Part shown: in pieces, positions 42,213-51,630 of the stretch
Layout of the letters: the number at the start of each line of letters is the position of its first letter
How positions within the stretch are numbered: position 1 is the first letter of the stretch
Source of the DNA: SABY01 sp964523795
Lineage (GTDB): Bacteria; Bacteroidota; Bacteroidia; Bacteroidales; 4484-276
Assembly: GCA_964523795.1 (NCBI GenBank)
Contig: CAZGAO010000008.1
Location: 27,394 to 91,393 of the forward strand
Direction of reading: 5' to 3'
DNA length: 64,000 nucleotides
The notes under the pieces: model-generated
Databases searched by the model: none
What the model was told of the DNA's origin: nothing
What the model saw: the letters and a program-made list of their open reading frames with translations, nothing else
Translations under genes and position numbers: made by a program

Positions 42213-43892
42213 ATGAAAATAAAATTTTACCGTAGAATTTTATACAAATTCGCGCCCTTTTCCGCTGCAATTATGCTCATCTCCCTGCTTGTTTTTTATA
42301 GTTCATGTAATAAGCTCAAGGATAATTTTGATTTTAATAAACTAATAAAACCTGCCTGGAATCCTGAGTTTGCTGTCCCGCTGGTAAATTCTACACTTTA
42401 TATTTCCGATTTTACGCCCGACTCGAGCAACCTGAGTATCGTTACCAATCCCGACCAAAGCCTGAGTTTTGTTTACAGCTCCGAGCGCATATTTACGGCC
42501 ACCGCCGGAGATTTTCTAAATATCCCCGATCAGGAATTTGAATTCCCTAACAGCATTGATGTGCCATCGCTGCCTCCCGGCGTTTTCGATACCATCCACT
42601 TCACCGAAACCTATCCCTTTCTTACCGATACTATCGGACAGCGCATCGACAGTATCTTTTTGCGTAATGGCTTTTTTAACATTGGCGGACACACCAATCT
42701 CAACTTTGATGATGCCTGGCTTAGCCTCACTGTTCCCGATATTGTTAACATTTCCAGCGGGGATGCACTTACCATTTTTGCTGACCTGGCTAATCCCGGC
42801 GGCCAAAATCAATTAACTTACTTCGATACCGTGTATGATCTATCCGAATATAAAATATTACTAAACGATCCCCAGGACAGCCTTCAAAACACCATGGCTA
42901 TCGACCTTAATATCTTAATAAAAGGTGATGACAACCCCGACCTCTCGCCCTACGATTTTGTGATCAACGGCAGCCTGACCTCACTGGAGTTTGATGCGGC
43001 TTATGGCTATTTTAGCCAGTATCAGCTCAAGCTGAGCGATTCGCTTGAGATTGGTATTTTCGACAATGCCATTGCCGGCGGATTTAATATTGGCCAAGGC
43101 TCGGTTGACCTTATCTTCGATCTTTACAATTCGATTGGTGCTCCTATTCACTTTGATGCCGAATCTCTTTTTGTAGAATCATCCACGGTGGCACCCTTTC
43201 ATGTGGACATCCATTTGTTTGGGCCTGGCATCCCCAACGAATTTACCATCAACTCGCCCTCCATCGCGCAGATTGGCGAAACTGCCGAAACCACCCTTGA
43301 TTTTACCCAGGCTAATTTTGCTGCAGCCTTCAATATCTCACCCGAATTTTTCTACTACGATTTAATGGCGGTAACCAATTTTGGCGGCGACAGCACCGAC
43401 CAGAATTTTATGCTTAACGAAAGCACAGTATCTCTGGATGTTGACCTGGCTTTTAATCTCTTTGGCGCGATAGCAGATTTTGTGGTCGAAGATACCATTG
43501 CTTTGGATTTTAATGAAAACCCCGAGGAACTTGATTATATGCTCTTTAGGATTAACCTTAACAATGGCTTCCCACTGGATGCCAGTGCTCAGGTGTATTT
43601 TGCCGATGAAAATTATATAGTTTTGGATTCGCTTATTACCGGCGACCGAAACATACTGCCCGGTGCTACGGTTAGCGGTGCTCCCGAATATCGCGTTATA
43701 GAACCTGCCGGCAAAATTACCGATGTGATGATCGACAAGTCCCGCCTGGAAAATATAGTAGCAGCAAAGCATCTTTTGTTTAGGGTACGATTATCCACCA
43801 GCGATGAGCAACTCGTAAAAATCTACGAAGACTACAATATAATTCTCAAGCTGGGTACTATTACCGGCCTTAACATCGATACCAACAATTAG
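42213..43892 (+). CDS. Large hypothetical lipoprotein
   Basis: A 559-residue protein with a lipoprotein signal (IMLISLLVFYSSCNK, Cys at about 32). The start NKLIKPAWNPEFAVPLVNSTL is a pattern I associate with Bacteroidota surface lipoproteins encoded next to DUF5723 barrels. The body is beta-rich with repeated strand pairs (ITGTVSL-like) and no enzyme motif. The gene ends 12 nt before the DUF5723 gene. A partner or cargo of that outer-membrane protein is possible (inference). Confidence 0.7.
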   Translation: MKIKFYRRILYKFAPFSAAIMLISLLVFYSSCNKLKDNFDFNKLIKPAWNPEFAVPLVNSTLYISDFTPDSSNLSIVTNPDQSLSFVYSSERIFTATAGDFLNIPDQEFEFPNSIDVPSLPPGVFDTIHFTETYPFLTDTIGQRIDSIFLRNGFFNIGGHTNLNFDDAWLSLTVPDIVNISSGDALTIFADLANPGGQNQLTYFDTVYDLSEYKILLNDPQDSLQNTMAIDLNILIKGDDNPDLSPYDFVINGSLTSLEFDAAYGYFSQYQLKLSDSLEIGIFDNAIAGGFNIGQGSVDLIFDLYNSIGAPIHFDAESLFVESSTVAPFHVDIHLFGPGIPNEFTINSPSIAQIGETAETTLDFTQANFAAAFNISPEFFYYDLMAVTNFGGDSTDQNFMLNESTVSLDVDLAFNLFGAIADFVVEDTIALDFNENPEELDYMLFRINLNNGFPLDASAQVYFADENYIVLDSLITGDRNILPGATVSGAPEYRVIEPAGKITDVMIDKSRLENIVAAKHLLFRVRLSTSDEQLVKIYEDYNIILKLGTITGLNIDTNN

Positions 43893-43904
43893 GAGGGGAA
43901 AATT

Positions 43905-45311
43905 ATGAATCATCTTAACAAATACAAATACATCATCCTAAGTCTTTTGTTATCTGCATTATTTATATTGCAATCGATGGATGCGAAAGCTCAATACGAC
44001 CGCTCACTCACCTTTTTGCCTGCACTTCCGCAAGGGCGAAATATCAATCCCGGATATATTCCTGATTACAAATTCTACATTGGCGTACCCTTTCTTTCAT
44101 CGGTTAAAACAGGTTTTGAAAACTCGATCAACTACGAGGATATTTTCCTGAGAAAGGGGGATTCATTGATCCTGGATCGCGACCATATCCTAAACAATGT
44201 GGATAAAAAAACCAATATCAATATCAATGTTATGGAAGCCTATTTATCCTTTGGTTTTAAATGGGATAAGAATTATTTTCATTTCAGGATAGCCGATATG
44301 GTGGAATCGAATGTGGTGGTAGATCGGAGTTTTTTACGCTTCATGCTTTATGGCAATGGCAGCTCCGAATTTTTGGGAAAGACCGTGAATATTGGCGGCG
44401 AGGTATTTAATATGAATTATTATCGCGAATATTCGCTGGGCTACTCGCGGCAAATTAACGACAAGCTAAGCGTAGGTACCAATTTGAAATACTTGCAGGG
44501 AATTGCCAACATTACCACCGCCAAATCGGACTTGCACCTTTATACCGACCCCGAGGATTTTGCCCTGAGCGTGCGTACCGATTTCGAGATTAACATGTCC
44601 ATCCCGGGAATTGATGAATCGGACATCGAGGTTTCTACATTTTTGCCCAATGCCGACAACAAGGGTTTTGCCTTTGACCTGGGTGCGAAATATGTGGTGA
44701 ATGAAAAATATTCTGCCTTCGCCAGCTTGCTCAATATGGGTTCGATAAAGTGGAAGACGAATCTTAAAAACTTCAAAACCGGTGATCCAAACAAGGAGTT
44801 TACCTACGATGGTTTTGATATCACCGAATATTTTGAAGATAACGAATTCGACAGCGATCGCATCAGTGAAATTGTTGATTCTATTTTGGATGAATTTGAT
44901 ATTCGCGAAACAGCCTTGTCCTATCGCTCTAAGCTGGTTCCGGTGCTCAACTTTGGCGGGCGGTATTACCTGACAGCAAACGATGAATTCAGCCTGCTGG
45001 CACGCACCAAATTTATAAAAAACGGCAACTGGACTTCGGTTACGCTGGCCTATACCCGCCTATTTGCACGCAATATCAATCTGATGTTTTCCAACACCTT
45101 CTTCAAAAACTCATACCTGAACCCGGGTGTGGGCTTTGCCGCCAACGCAGGCCCGGTTCAGTTTTATCTGATCAGCGAAAACATTGTTGCACCATTTGTC
45201 CTGACCAAGACCAACATTTTTGTGGTGCGTTTTGGTTTCAACCTGATATTTTGGGAACGTGAAAACGAACTGCCCGTAGATAAAATCGAAATGATGAACG
45301 ACATCCAATAA
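43905..45311 (+). CDS. DUF5723 family outer-membrane barrel protein
   Basis: A 468-residue protein with a signal peptide (ending DAKAQ) and the family start YDRSLTFLPALPQGRNINPGYIPDYKFYIGVPFLSSV. The rest alternates strands (MEAYLSFGFKWDKNYFHFRIADM, LSVGTNLKYLQG, VNEKYSAFASLLNMGSIKW) and ends in a barrel-like IFVVRFGFNLIFWERE. It is a likely outer-membrane beta-barrel, with no known cargo. It forms a tandem with the upstream lipoproteins. Confidence 0.7.
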   Translation: MNHLNKYKYIILSLLLSALFILQSMDAKAQYDRSLTFLPALPQGRNINPGYIPDYKFYIGVPFLSSVKTGFENSINYEDIFLRKGDSLILDRDHILNNVDKKTNININVMEAYLSFGFKWDKNYFHFRIADMVESNVVVDRSFLRFMLYGNGSSEFLGKTVNIGGEVFNMNYYREYSLGYSRQINDKLSVGTNLKYLQGIANITTAKSDLHLYTDPEDFALSVRTDFEINMSIPGIDESDIEVSTFLPNADNKGFAFDLGAKYVVNEKYSAFASLLNMGSIKWKTNLKNFKTGDPNKEFTYDGFDITEYFEDNEFDSDRISEIVDSILDEFDIRETALSYRSKLVPVLNFGGRYYLTANDEFSLLARTKFIKNGNWTSVTLAYTRLFARNINLMFSNTFFKNSYLNPGVGFAANAGPVQFYLISENIVAPFVLTKTNIFVVRFGFNLIFWERENELPVDKIEMMNDIQ

Positions 45312-45382
45312 AAAAAACAGGAGACGACGCACATAATTGGTTAAAATCAGCCCGGGTTTCCCGCAGGCTATGCGTTCTCCTG
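45311..45382 (-). terminator. Large hairpin with T run in the minus direction
   Basis: ACAGGAGACGACGCA pairs with TGCGTTCTCCTGT. On the complement it is followed by eight T residues, so it could terminate transcripts from the 45595-46053 gene, about 210 bp downstream of its stop. It also ends the plus-strand DUF5723 transcript poorly, as no T run follows that way. The rest of 45383-45594 contains short tandem words (TTGGAGTGTTGGA). Confidence 0.55.
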
Positions 45383-45594
45383 TTGTAATAGTTGGAGTGT
45401 TGGATTATTGGAGTAATGGATCATTGGAGTGTTGGAGTAATGCCAAACTACTAACGATTCACAATTAATCCCGCCTGCGGCGAGGATGTCGCTTCGCTCA
45501 ACAATTAACGAATAACTATTAACCAAAAAACACCCCTCCTACCCTATTCGATTGCAACGACAATAAGGCAGGAGGCTTGCTCGGAAACGACAGA

Positions 45595-46053
45595 CTATTC
45601 TTCGTCAAACGAGAAGTTGCCCCAGCTTACTGCGGTCAACTCATCATCTTCAAAGAAAAAGTCGATCATGGCTTCGTCAAACGAAACCCGCTTTTCGTTT
45701 TCGTGTTCTTCATCTTCCAGTATCTCATCATCCACCTCGGTGTATTTGTTCTTCTTCATCAACTTGATGATTTCTTCTTCGTTGAGGTCGAAAATCTCGG
45801 TGCCAAAAAGTTTCACCTCCGGATTCCCGGTTTCGATGTTCACAAGTTTTTTGTCATCGCCTGTACCTTCAAAGAAAATGGAGATATCAAAATCATCGTA
45901 ATGATAAATCAGGGTTTCTTCTTCACCCAGATCATCGAGCAGATCCTGGTCGTCAGGCTCACCCATAAAGTCGCTTACTTGTTTAAGGGTCATTCCAAAG
46001 CTAAGCTCACCAAATCCCTTCAGTGGCTCGATTACTAATGTCAATGCTTTCAT
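45595..46053 (-). CDS. Acidic small protein of unknown function
   Basis: A 152-residue, very acidic protein. It begins MKALTLVIEPLKGFGELSFGMTLKQVSDFMGEPDD, a pattern seen in small Bacteroidota proteins with a SmpA/immunity-like fold, and runs on through DLNEEEIIKLMKKNKYTEVDD and a Glu/Asp-rich end. There is no signal peptide or known motif. It lies 15 nt after the SDR gene on the same strand and is probably co-transcribed with it. Function unknown. Confidence 0.7.
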   Translation of the reverse strand: MKALTLVIEPLKGFGELSFGMTLKQVSDFMGEPDDQDLLDDLGEEETLIYHYDDFDISIFFEGTGDDKKLVNIETGNPEVKLFGTEIFDLNEEEIIKLMKKNKYTEVDDEILEDEEHENEKRVSFDEAMIDFFFEDDELTAVSWGNFSFDEE

Positions 46054-46068
46054 TGTGTATATGCTATT

Positions 46069-46881
46069 TTAATTTAGTGGTGAATCGGGTTCTTTTGCAA
46101 ATAGTTTGTAAACCATTTTGTCGAGCTGCGTGGGGAAAAGTTTATTTAAAAATACGGTTAGTTTTCCCTGTGCGGTAAGGGTAAGTCTTTTTTTACGTTT
46201 ATGTACGGCTTTGGCAATTTTATGGGCAACCAGCTCGGGCGACATCATCTTTTTTTCATCGCGTGGCGATTCGCCCTGCTGCGAGCCCTTGGCATCGCGA
46301 GCCGTGTTGCGTATGTTTGACGAGGTAAAACCCGGGCAGGCAATCAGCACATGGAGGCCGGTTTTTAGGTTTTCGGTGCGGATAACTTCCAGGATGCCGT
46401 GAATAGCAAATTTGGATGAGGAGTAAGCGGTGCGCCCCGGCAGCCCTTTGTATCCGGCAATCGACGAAACACCCACCAACGATCCATGACTAGCCAGCAG
46501 ATAGGGAAAGGCAAATTTGGAGCAATAAACTGTACCCCAAAAATTAACATCCATCAGTTCATGAATTACCTTAAGCTCCACATCTTTAAACAAGGCTCGC
46601 ATCGAAATGCCGGCATTATTGATAAGCACATCGATTTTTTGATAGCGATTGATGGTAGTTTCTATTAGATTTTTGCATTGATCCTCAACGCTTACATCAA
46701 TTTTAAGTGGCAGTATTTCGTGGCCGGAACGAGCTAAGTCGGCTTGTATCTCCAGCAATTTATCATAGGAGCGTGCTGCGGCCACCACTTGGCCACCCAA
46801 GCGTGCAAATTCGTAAACGAGTGCCCTTCCTATGCCCGAAGAAGCCCCGGTAATAATGATTACCTTGTTTTTAAAATCCAT
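46069..46881 (-). CDS. Short-chain dehydrogenase/reductase (SDR)
   Basis: A 270-residue classical SDR. The NAD(P) motif TGASSGIGRAL (residues about 11-21), INNAGIS, the catalytic Ser-Tyr-Lys (SSIAGYKG...AYSSSKFA; Tyr-x3-Lys) and a C-terminal basic helix (KRKKRLTLTAQGKLTVFLNK) are present. The basic tail is typical of membrane-associated SDR oxidoreductases of Bacteroidota. The substrate is unknown. It is preceded by a TATTTTTG -7 box (complement of 46925-46932) and followed by the acidic small protein. Confidence 0.88.
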   Translation of the reverse strand: MDFKNKVIIITGASSGIGRALVYEFARLGGQVVAAARSYDKLLEIQADLARSGHEILPLKIDVSVEDQCKNLIETTINRYQKIDVLINNAGISMRALFKDVELKVIHELMDVNFWGTVYCSKFAFPYLLASHGSLVGVSSIAGYKGLPGRTAYSSSKFAIHGILEVIRTENLKTGLHVLIACPGFTSSNIRNTARDAKGSQQGESPRDEKKMMSPELVAHKIAKAVHKRKKRLTLTAQGKLTVFLNKLFPTQLDKMVYKLFAKEPDSPLN

Positions 46882-46924
46882 TGTTTCTCAATAAATAACA
46901 CTATTTATTACGGGAAATCGTGTG

Positions 46925-46932
46925 CAAAAATA
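46925..46932 (-). promoter_or_regulatory. -7 box for the SDR operon
   Basis: The complement reads TATTTTTG (TAnnTTTG), 43 nt upstream of the ATG at 46881. Confidence 0.45.
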
Positions 46933-47100
46933 AACTACTTTTCAAGACTTCGTGCATTCAGTAAAATGATTGTAAATTATGGCAGAAAATGCAAGGCACA
47001 TATTTTAAAATGCTTTTTTTTAACAGACTGGCAGCCAAGTACACCACTATAACTCAGGGTATTTATCCGGCCAATATTCCCAATATTTATTAAACTCATT

Positions 47101-48216
47101 TTATCGCTTAGGGTTTTTTTGGGATTTTCTATTTTTAAATACCTGATAAATCGAATTACGCAGGTATTGATCAGCGATTACCAGCGCGGCCATGGCTTCA
47201 ACCACGGGCACGGCACGCGGAACAACACAGGGATCGTGGCGACCGCTTATGCTCAATTCAACTTCTCTGCCCTGCTTGTCCACAGTCTTTTGGCTTTTTG
47301 CTATCGATGCCGGAGCCTTAAAAGCCACGCGAAATACAATCTCCTCGCCGTTGCTTATCCCCCCCTGAATGCCTCCCGAATTGTTAGTAACGGTTTTAAT
47401 GGAAGATCCCATCGGTACAAAGGCATCATTTTGTTTGGACGCTGGCAGACCAACGCCTCTGAATCCTGTGCCAATCTCGAAGCCCTTGGTTGCATTGATG
47501 CCCATCATGGCTGCGGCCAGGCGGGCACTGATCTTATCGTAAACGGGTTCGCCCAATCCCACAGGCACGCCGTTGATGCGACACTCCACCACGCCACCAA
47601 TCGAATCGCCCTCTTTGGCCAATAGCTCGAGCATAGCAATCATATCCTGCGCTTTTTCTTTGTGAGGGCAACGCACGGCATTCGCTTCGATGGTTTTGCT
47701 ATTGATATGCTTAAAATCAAAAGGTATCTCGATAAGACCGATGCTACGGGTAAAAGCGTGAATACGGATGTTAAACTTTTTCAGGAGCAATTTAGCAAAG
47801 GCACCAGCCGCCACACGCACCAGGGTCTCGCGTGCCGAGGCTCGTCCGCCGCCACGATAATCGACCACCTGATATTTTTGATGATAGGTGTAATCGGCGT
47901 GTGAAGGACGATAAACATTTGCGATATTATTGTAATCGTGCGATCGTTGGTCGTTATTTTCTACCAAAAAGGCAATGGGAGTGCCAGTGGATTGACCCTC
48001 GAAAACGCCGGATAAGATATGGAGGATGTCCTTTTCGGTGCGCTGGCTAACTATGACAGACTGCCCGGGTCTTCGCCGGTCAAGCTCTGATTGGATAAAG
48101 TGATGGTCGATTGCAATGCCCGGAGGAAAACCATCGAGCACACCGCCAACGGCCACGCCATGCGATTCACCAAAACTGGTTAATGTCAAAATTTCGCCAA
48201 AACTGTTAGATGCCAT
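47101..48216 (-). CDS. aroC: Chorismate synthase
   Basis: A 371-residue enzyme that makes chorismate from 5-enolpyruvylshikimate 3-phosphate, the last step of the shikimate pathway, using reduced FMN. Motifs are TSFGESHGVAVGGVLDGFPPGI, RRPGQSVIVSQR, DYRGGGRASARETLVRVAAGA, GIQGGISNGEEIVFRVAFK and RHDPCVVPRAVPVVEAMAALVI. The length is normal. It has a TACTTTTG -7 box in the complement at 48268-48275. No other aro genes are near. Confidence 0.97.
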   Translation of the reverse strand: MASNSFGEILTLTSFGESHGVAVGGVLDGFPPGIAIDHHFIQSELDRRRPGQSVIVSQRTEKDILHILSGVFEGQSTGTPIAFLVENNDQRSHDYNNIANVYRPSHADYTYHQKYQVVDYRGGGRASARETLVRVAAGAFAKLLLKKFNIRIHAFTRSIGLIEIPFDFKHINSKTIEANAVRCPHKEKAQDMIAMLELLAKEGDSIGGVVECRINGVPVGLGEPVYDKISARLAAAMMGINATKGFEIGTGFRGVGLPASKQNDAFVPMGSSIKTVTNNSGGIQGGISNGEEIVFRVAFKAPASIAKSQKTVDKQGREVELSISGRHDPCVVPRAVPVVEAMAALVIADQYLRNSIYQVFKNRKSQKNPKR

Positions 48217-48267
48217 AATTCACTTATTTTTTTTGATTGTACAAGCGTTTCAAATAAACAGAAAAAA

Positions 48268-48275
48268 CAAAAGTA
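48268..48275 (-). promoter_or_regulatory. -7 box for aroC
   Basis: The complement reads TACTTTTG, 52 nt upstream of the aroC ATG at 48216. Confidence 0.5.
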
Positions 48276-48306
48276 GAATTGTTATAAAAGGTTAATTTTA
48301 AAATTT

Positions 48307-48395
48307 CGACCTTAGTAGAAAAAGGGTTCCCCACAAGAAAAATCAACCCTACTTTATTTTTTAAATTCCAGTAGCGGATTTAATAAGGTAAGGTG
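48307..48395 (+). repeat. Copy of the CCTTAGTAGAAAA mini-element
   Basis: GACCTTAGTAGAAAAAGGG, then CAAGAAAAATCAACCCT and ATAAGGT at the end. It aligns with the element at 11514-11610, but the right arm is decayed. Confidence 0.5.
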
Positions 48396-48568
48396 ATGTG
48401 GTGCATTGGGCTTGGATTTTCTATGAAGGTTTTTTGCTTTTCAACATTTACAGATCCTCCATGCTCGGACATAGAAAGTTGCTTCCTACCTTCAACTTCG
48501 ATATTCAATATTCTGTATTCTTCGGTTCGATATTCAAAAAATTATATTTCAGGATTTGGTTTTAAATA

Positions 48569-48647
48569 CCAGGGTTGCAATCCCCTATCGGGGCTGCGAA
48601 CCCTTGCAGGACTTAGGTTTGCAGCCTCGCAGAGGATAGCAACCCTG
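48569..48647. repeat. Inverted and direct copies of the GGGTTCGCAGCCCC module
   Basis: 48569-48607 reads as the complement of GCAAGGGTTCGCAGCCCC plus GATTGCAACCCTGG, and forms an imperfect palindrome. A second, degenerate, direct copy (AGGTTTGCAGCCTCGC...GGATAGCAACCCTG) follows at 48613-48647. It is the same module as at 3671 and 24179. Confidence 0.65.
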
Positions 48648-48790
48648 AAAAGCAAACTGTGGGATTTTTCAAGGTAGGTTTTTTGTTAGGATTAGGTTTC
48701 TATTTTATAGGATTTCCTTTATCAGTGCTGCTAACCCTTGCCATCCTCATCTAAGATCTAAAATCGTAAATCTGACATCAAATCCCATCA

Positions 48791-48872
48791 AGTCACACCG
48801 TGAATTCTTCCGAGCGTTGGGACATAGTTTTATAAGACTGCCCCGTTTGCTGCACAGATTCACGGTGTGACT
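48791..48872. repeat. 82-bp palindromic element, copy 2 (opposite orientation)
   Basis: It has perfect 15-bp inverted repeats at both ends and the same total length as copy 1. The interior reads, on the complement, CTGTGCAGCAAACGGGGCAG, similar to copy 1. The other 700 bp of this intergenic region (48217-48947) are repeats and low-complexity words only. Confidence 0.75.
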
Positions 48873-48890
48873 ACAAGGCATCTAACATCA

Positions 48891-48923
48891 AAAAAAAGCC
48901 GAAGAACAGTTCCTTCGGCTTTT
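48891..48923 (-). terminator. Intrinsic terminator of the DUF349 gene
   Basis: The complement gives AGCCGAAG, a loop, CTTCGGCT and a run of T residues; it lies just downstream of the stop at 48948. Confidence 0.88.
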
Positions 48924-48947
48924 GCTAATTATTGCTGATTTTGCGTC

Positions 48948-51530
48948 CTACTTATTAAGAAAACGCATTTTTTCTTCGAGTACTTCCAGTTCTTTCTTGG
49001 CTTTCACAATCTTCTTTTCAAATTCGGTTTTGAACAAGCTGGCTTGCTTGGTGTCGGCCAAAAAGCCAATGTTGTTTTCCCAAACGTTAACATCATCGCG
49101 AAGCTGATTGATTTTGCCCTGGATAAAATTGCGCTCACGTCCGAGCGATTTGTTTCCATCGTGGGAGCCTTTGATGACTTCCATTTTGGATTTGTAGTTA
49201 TCCAACGAAATTTCGGAACTGCTAATGTTGAGCTTGTCCAACTGCTTGTCAACGGCACTACGGAATTCGTTTTGCAGGCGGTCTTTCTCCTTGAAAGGCA
49301 CGAAGCCAATTTCGGTCCACTCGCGCTGAAAGGCTTTGAGTTTATTCAGGTTTTCGCTGCGATCGGTGTCAAACACTGTTTCTTCAACCTGCTTGATGAG
49401 CACTTCCTTCTTCTTCAGGTTTTCGGTTTCATCTTCGCGGATATGTGAGAAATGTTGGTTTTTGCGCTCGAAAAAATTATCGCAGGCCGAGCGGAAGCGT
49501 TTCCAAATTTTGTCGGAATGCTTGCGTGGTACCGGGCCGATATCCTTCCATTCTTTCTGGAATTTAATCAAATCGAAGGTGCTTTGCTTCCAGTCCTCGC
49601 TGTCCTTGATGGCTTCGGCGCGCACGCACAGATCGAGTTTCAGATTGTAATTATTGATCTGCTGATCTTTTAGCTTACCAAAATATTCTTTCTTTTCGTT
49701 AAAGAAGGCATCGAGGATATTTTTAAACTTTTCCCAGATTTCATCGTTTTGCTTTTTGGAGGCAGGGCCAATGGTTTTCCACACCTTGAATAATTCGTTG
49801 AACTGGCGGGTTTTGTTTTGCCACTCCCTGATCGAATTTACCTCTTCGGCAAGCAGTTGTTCGGCTTTTTCGCAAAGGCCGGTTTTGGCCTCAAAATTAT
49901 TGTCGTGCTCGTCCTGCAGTTTTTTATAGTGATCGCGCCGACGCTGGTTTATTTTGTCGGTGGTCGATTTAAAGCGTTCCCACAGGTCTTCGTTTTTTTC
50001 GGTGGGCACCGGCCCTACTTCTTTCCACTGGTCGTGCAGGCTTTGCAGTTCTTTGAAGGATTTGATAATCGAATTTTCCAGCAGCAATTCTTCGGCTTTT
50101 TCGCAAAGCTCGATTTTTTGCTCCATGTTCTTTTTCATATCCAGATCCTTGAGCTCTTTGTTAATCTTTACCTTATCAAAGAATTTCTCGACCAGGAAGT
50201 GATAATTCTGCCACAGGTTGTTAACTTCGCCCTTGGGCACCATACCTACCGTTTTCCAGGCTTCCTGCAATTCCCTGAAATCATCGTAGGTTTTCTTTAG
50301 CGTTTCCTCTGAGCCAATCAGGTTTTTCAGCTCTTCAAGAATATCTTTCTTGCGTTGCAGATTGACCAGTTTTTGCTTCTCGAAGTTTTCAAGATAGATG
50401 GCTCGTTTTTGCTTATAGATATCAAAAAGTGCGCGATAGCGGGTTTCGATTGTATCTTCAGCTACTTCCGGATCTTCTGCTGCATCTTTATCTTCTTTAT
50501 CTTCTTTTTCTACTTTTTCTACTTTTTCTACTTCTTCTTTTTCTTTGGCCAGGGTTTCATCTATCGATGCCTCTTTCTCCTCCTTGGTCTTTTTCAGATA
50601 GGCTACCTTGATAAGGGCAACATTCGATTTTATTTTATTTACATCATCTTGGTTAACCAACTCTTCGAGGCGATCTACCAGTTCATCGCGACCCAGCGCA
50701 TCGTAGTCGATAATTTCGCCCTCGTGTACAATTTCGTCATCATCATCATCATCCGTATCCAAATCCTCAACGTGTTCAACAGCTTTGGACTTTTTACCGG
50801 CACCTTCCGCTGCTTCTTCTTCAAGTTCTTCCTCAGCTATTACTACTGCCTCGGTAGTTTCAGTTTCTTCCTTAGATTCTTCCGCCGTCTCGGCAGCTTC
50901 GGTTTCTTCCTTAGCTTCTTCGGGTTCTTTGGCATCAGCAACTTCCTCTTTGGTTTCCTCTTTGGTTTCCTCTTTGGTTTCCTCTTTGGTTTCCTCTTTG
51001 GTTTCCTTTAATTCGGCTACAGGGGTTTCCTCAAGGGCAATTTCCTTTTCGGATGCTCCGTCAACAAGGGTTTCATCAGCAGGAGTTTTTTCTTCTTCGG
51101 GATTTGCCAAGAGTGCTTCAGGTTTTTCTTCTTCTACTTTTTCCTCCTCCTGAATTACTGGCTCAGGCAGTGGCTCGGGCACTTTCTCCGGGGGATTTGT
51201 TTCGCTCTCCGGTTCAACTTCGGTACCTGCTTCGGGAGCTGTTATCGCCTCCGTGCTTTCCGCTTGTTGCTCGCCTTCCTCTATACCTGGTTCTGCGGGG
51301 CTTTGCACAGCCTCGTTTTCCTCTTCGGTGTCTTCGGCTTTGAGGCTTGCCTCTGGGGGAGGGCTTGCTAAGGGTTCGTTTTTTTGGGCTAAGTCATCAG
51401 GACTGTCCTGTGCTTGATCATCCTGTGGAGATGCTTCTACTTTCGGGTTTTCTGATTGTGAAGTCTTCTCATCCCGGATGTCGGTGTTTTCTTCACCGGG
51501 AATTTGATTGAGTTGGTCTTTGTTGTCCAT
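48948..51530 (-). CDS. Large acidic DUF349-repeat protein
   Basis: An 860-residue soluble protein. Residues 1-300 are a low-complexity acidic region (Glu/Asp/Ala/Pro-rich), including a 12-bp tandem repeat giving KEETKEETKEET at about residues 175-195. Five or six DUF349 domains follow (about 380-780), each with the repeated W...G.(V)P..(..)..W..F pattern, such as EAWKTVGMVPKGEVNNLWQ, DQWKEVGPVPTEKNEDLWERF, KVWKTIGPASKKQNDEIWEKF, KEWKDIGPVPRKHSDKIWKRF and REWTEIGFVPFKEKDRLQNEF. The C-terminal 60 residues form a coiled coil. The role of DUF349 proteins is not firmly known. A -7 box TATTTTTG is in the complement at 51631-51638. Confidence 0.92.
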   Translation of the reverse strand: MDNKDQLNQIPGEENTDIRDEKTSQSENPKVEASPQDDQAQDSPDDLAQKNEPLASPPPEASLKAEDTEEENEAVQSPAEPGIEEGEQQAESTEAITAPEAGTEVEPESETNPPEKVPEPLPEPVIQEEEKVEEEKPEALLANPEEEKTPADETLVDGASEKEIALEETPVAELKETKEETKEETKEETKEETKEEVADAKEPEEAKEETEAAETAEESKEETETTEAVVIAEEELEEEAAEGAGKKSKAVEHVEDLDTDDDDDDEIVHEGEIIDYDALGRDELVDRLEELVNQDDVNKIKSNVALIKVAYLKKTKEEKEASIDETLAKEKEEVEKVEKVEKEDKEDKDAAEDPEVAEDTIETRYRALFDIYKQKRAIYLENFEKQKLVNLQRKKDILEELKNLIGSEETLKKTYDDFRELQEAWKTVGMVPKGEVNNLWQNYHFLVEKFFDKVKINKELKDLDMKKNMEQKIELCEKAEELLLENSIIKSFKELQSLHDQWKEVGPVPTEKNEDLWERFKSTTDKINQRRRDHYKKLQDEHDNNFEAKTGLCEKAEQLLAEEVNSIREWQNKTRQFNELFKVWKTIGPASKKQNDEIWEKFKNILDAFFNEKKEYFGKLKDQQINNYNLKLDLCVRAEAIKDSEDWKQSTFDLIKFQKEWKDIGPVPRKHSDKIWKRFRSACDNFFERKNQHFSHIREDETENLKKKEVLIKQVEETVFDTDRSENLNKLKAFQREWTEIGFVPFKEKDRLQNEFRSAVDKQLDKLNISSSEISLDNYKSKMEVIKGSHDGNKSLGRERNFIQGKINQLRDDVNVWENNIGFLADTKQASLFKTEFEKKIVKAKKELEVLEEKMRFLNK
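50944..51010. repeat. 12-bp tandem repeat inside the DUF349 gene
   Basis: Six nearly identical copies of the 12-bp unit (plus strand CTTTGGTTTCCT) encode KEET repeats. It is a minisatellite prone to length variation. Confidence 0.8.
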
Positions 51531-51630
51531 TACTTAATGTTTGACATTTCAAATTGTATGAATTATAACGCGTTCTGGTTTTATGAATTAAAAACCTGAT
51601 ATTTAGATATTCTCTTTTTTAAAATGAGTG

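Noticed and set aside
50355..51343. Plus-strand Phe/Leu/Ser-rich frames opposite the DUF349 gene
   Set aside because: They are shadows of the acidic low-complexity coding strand.
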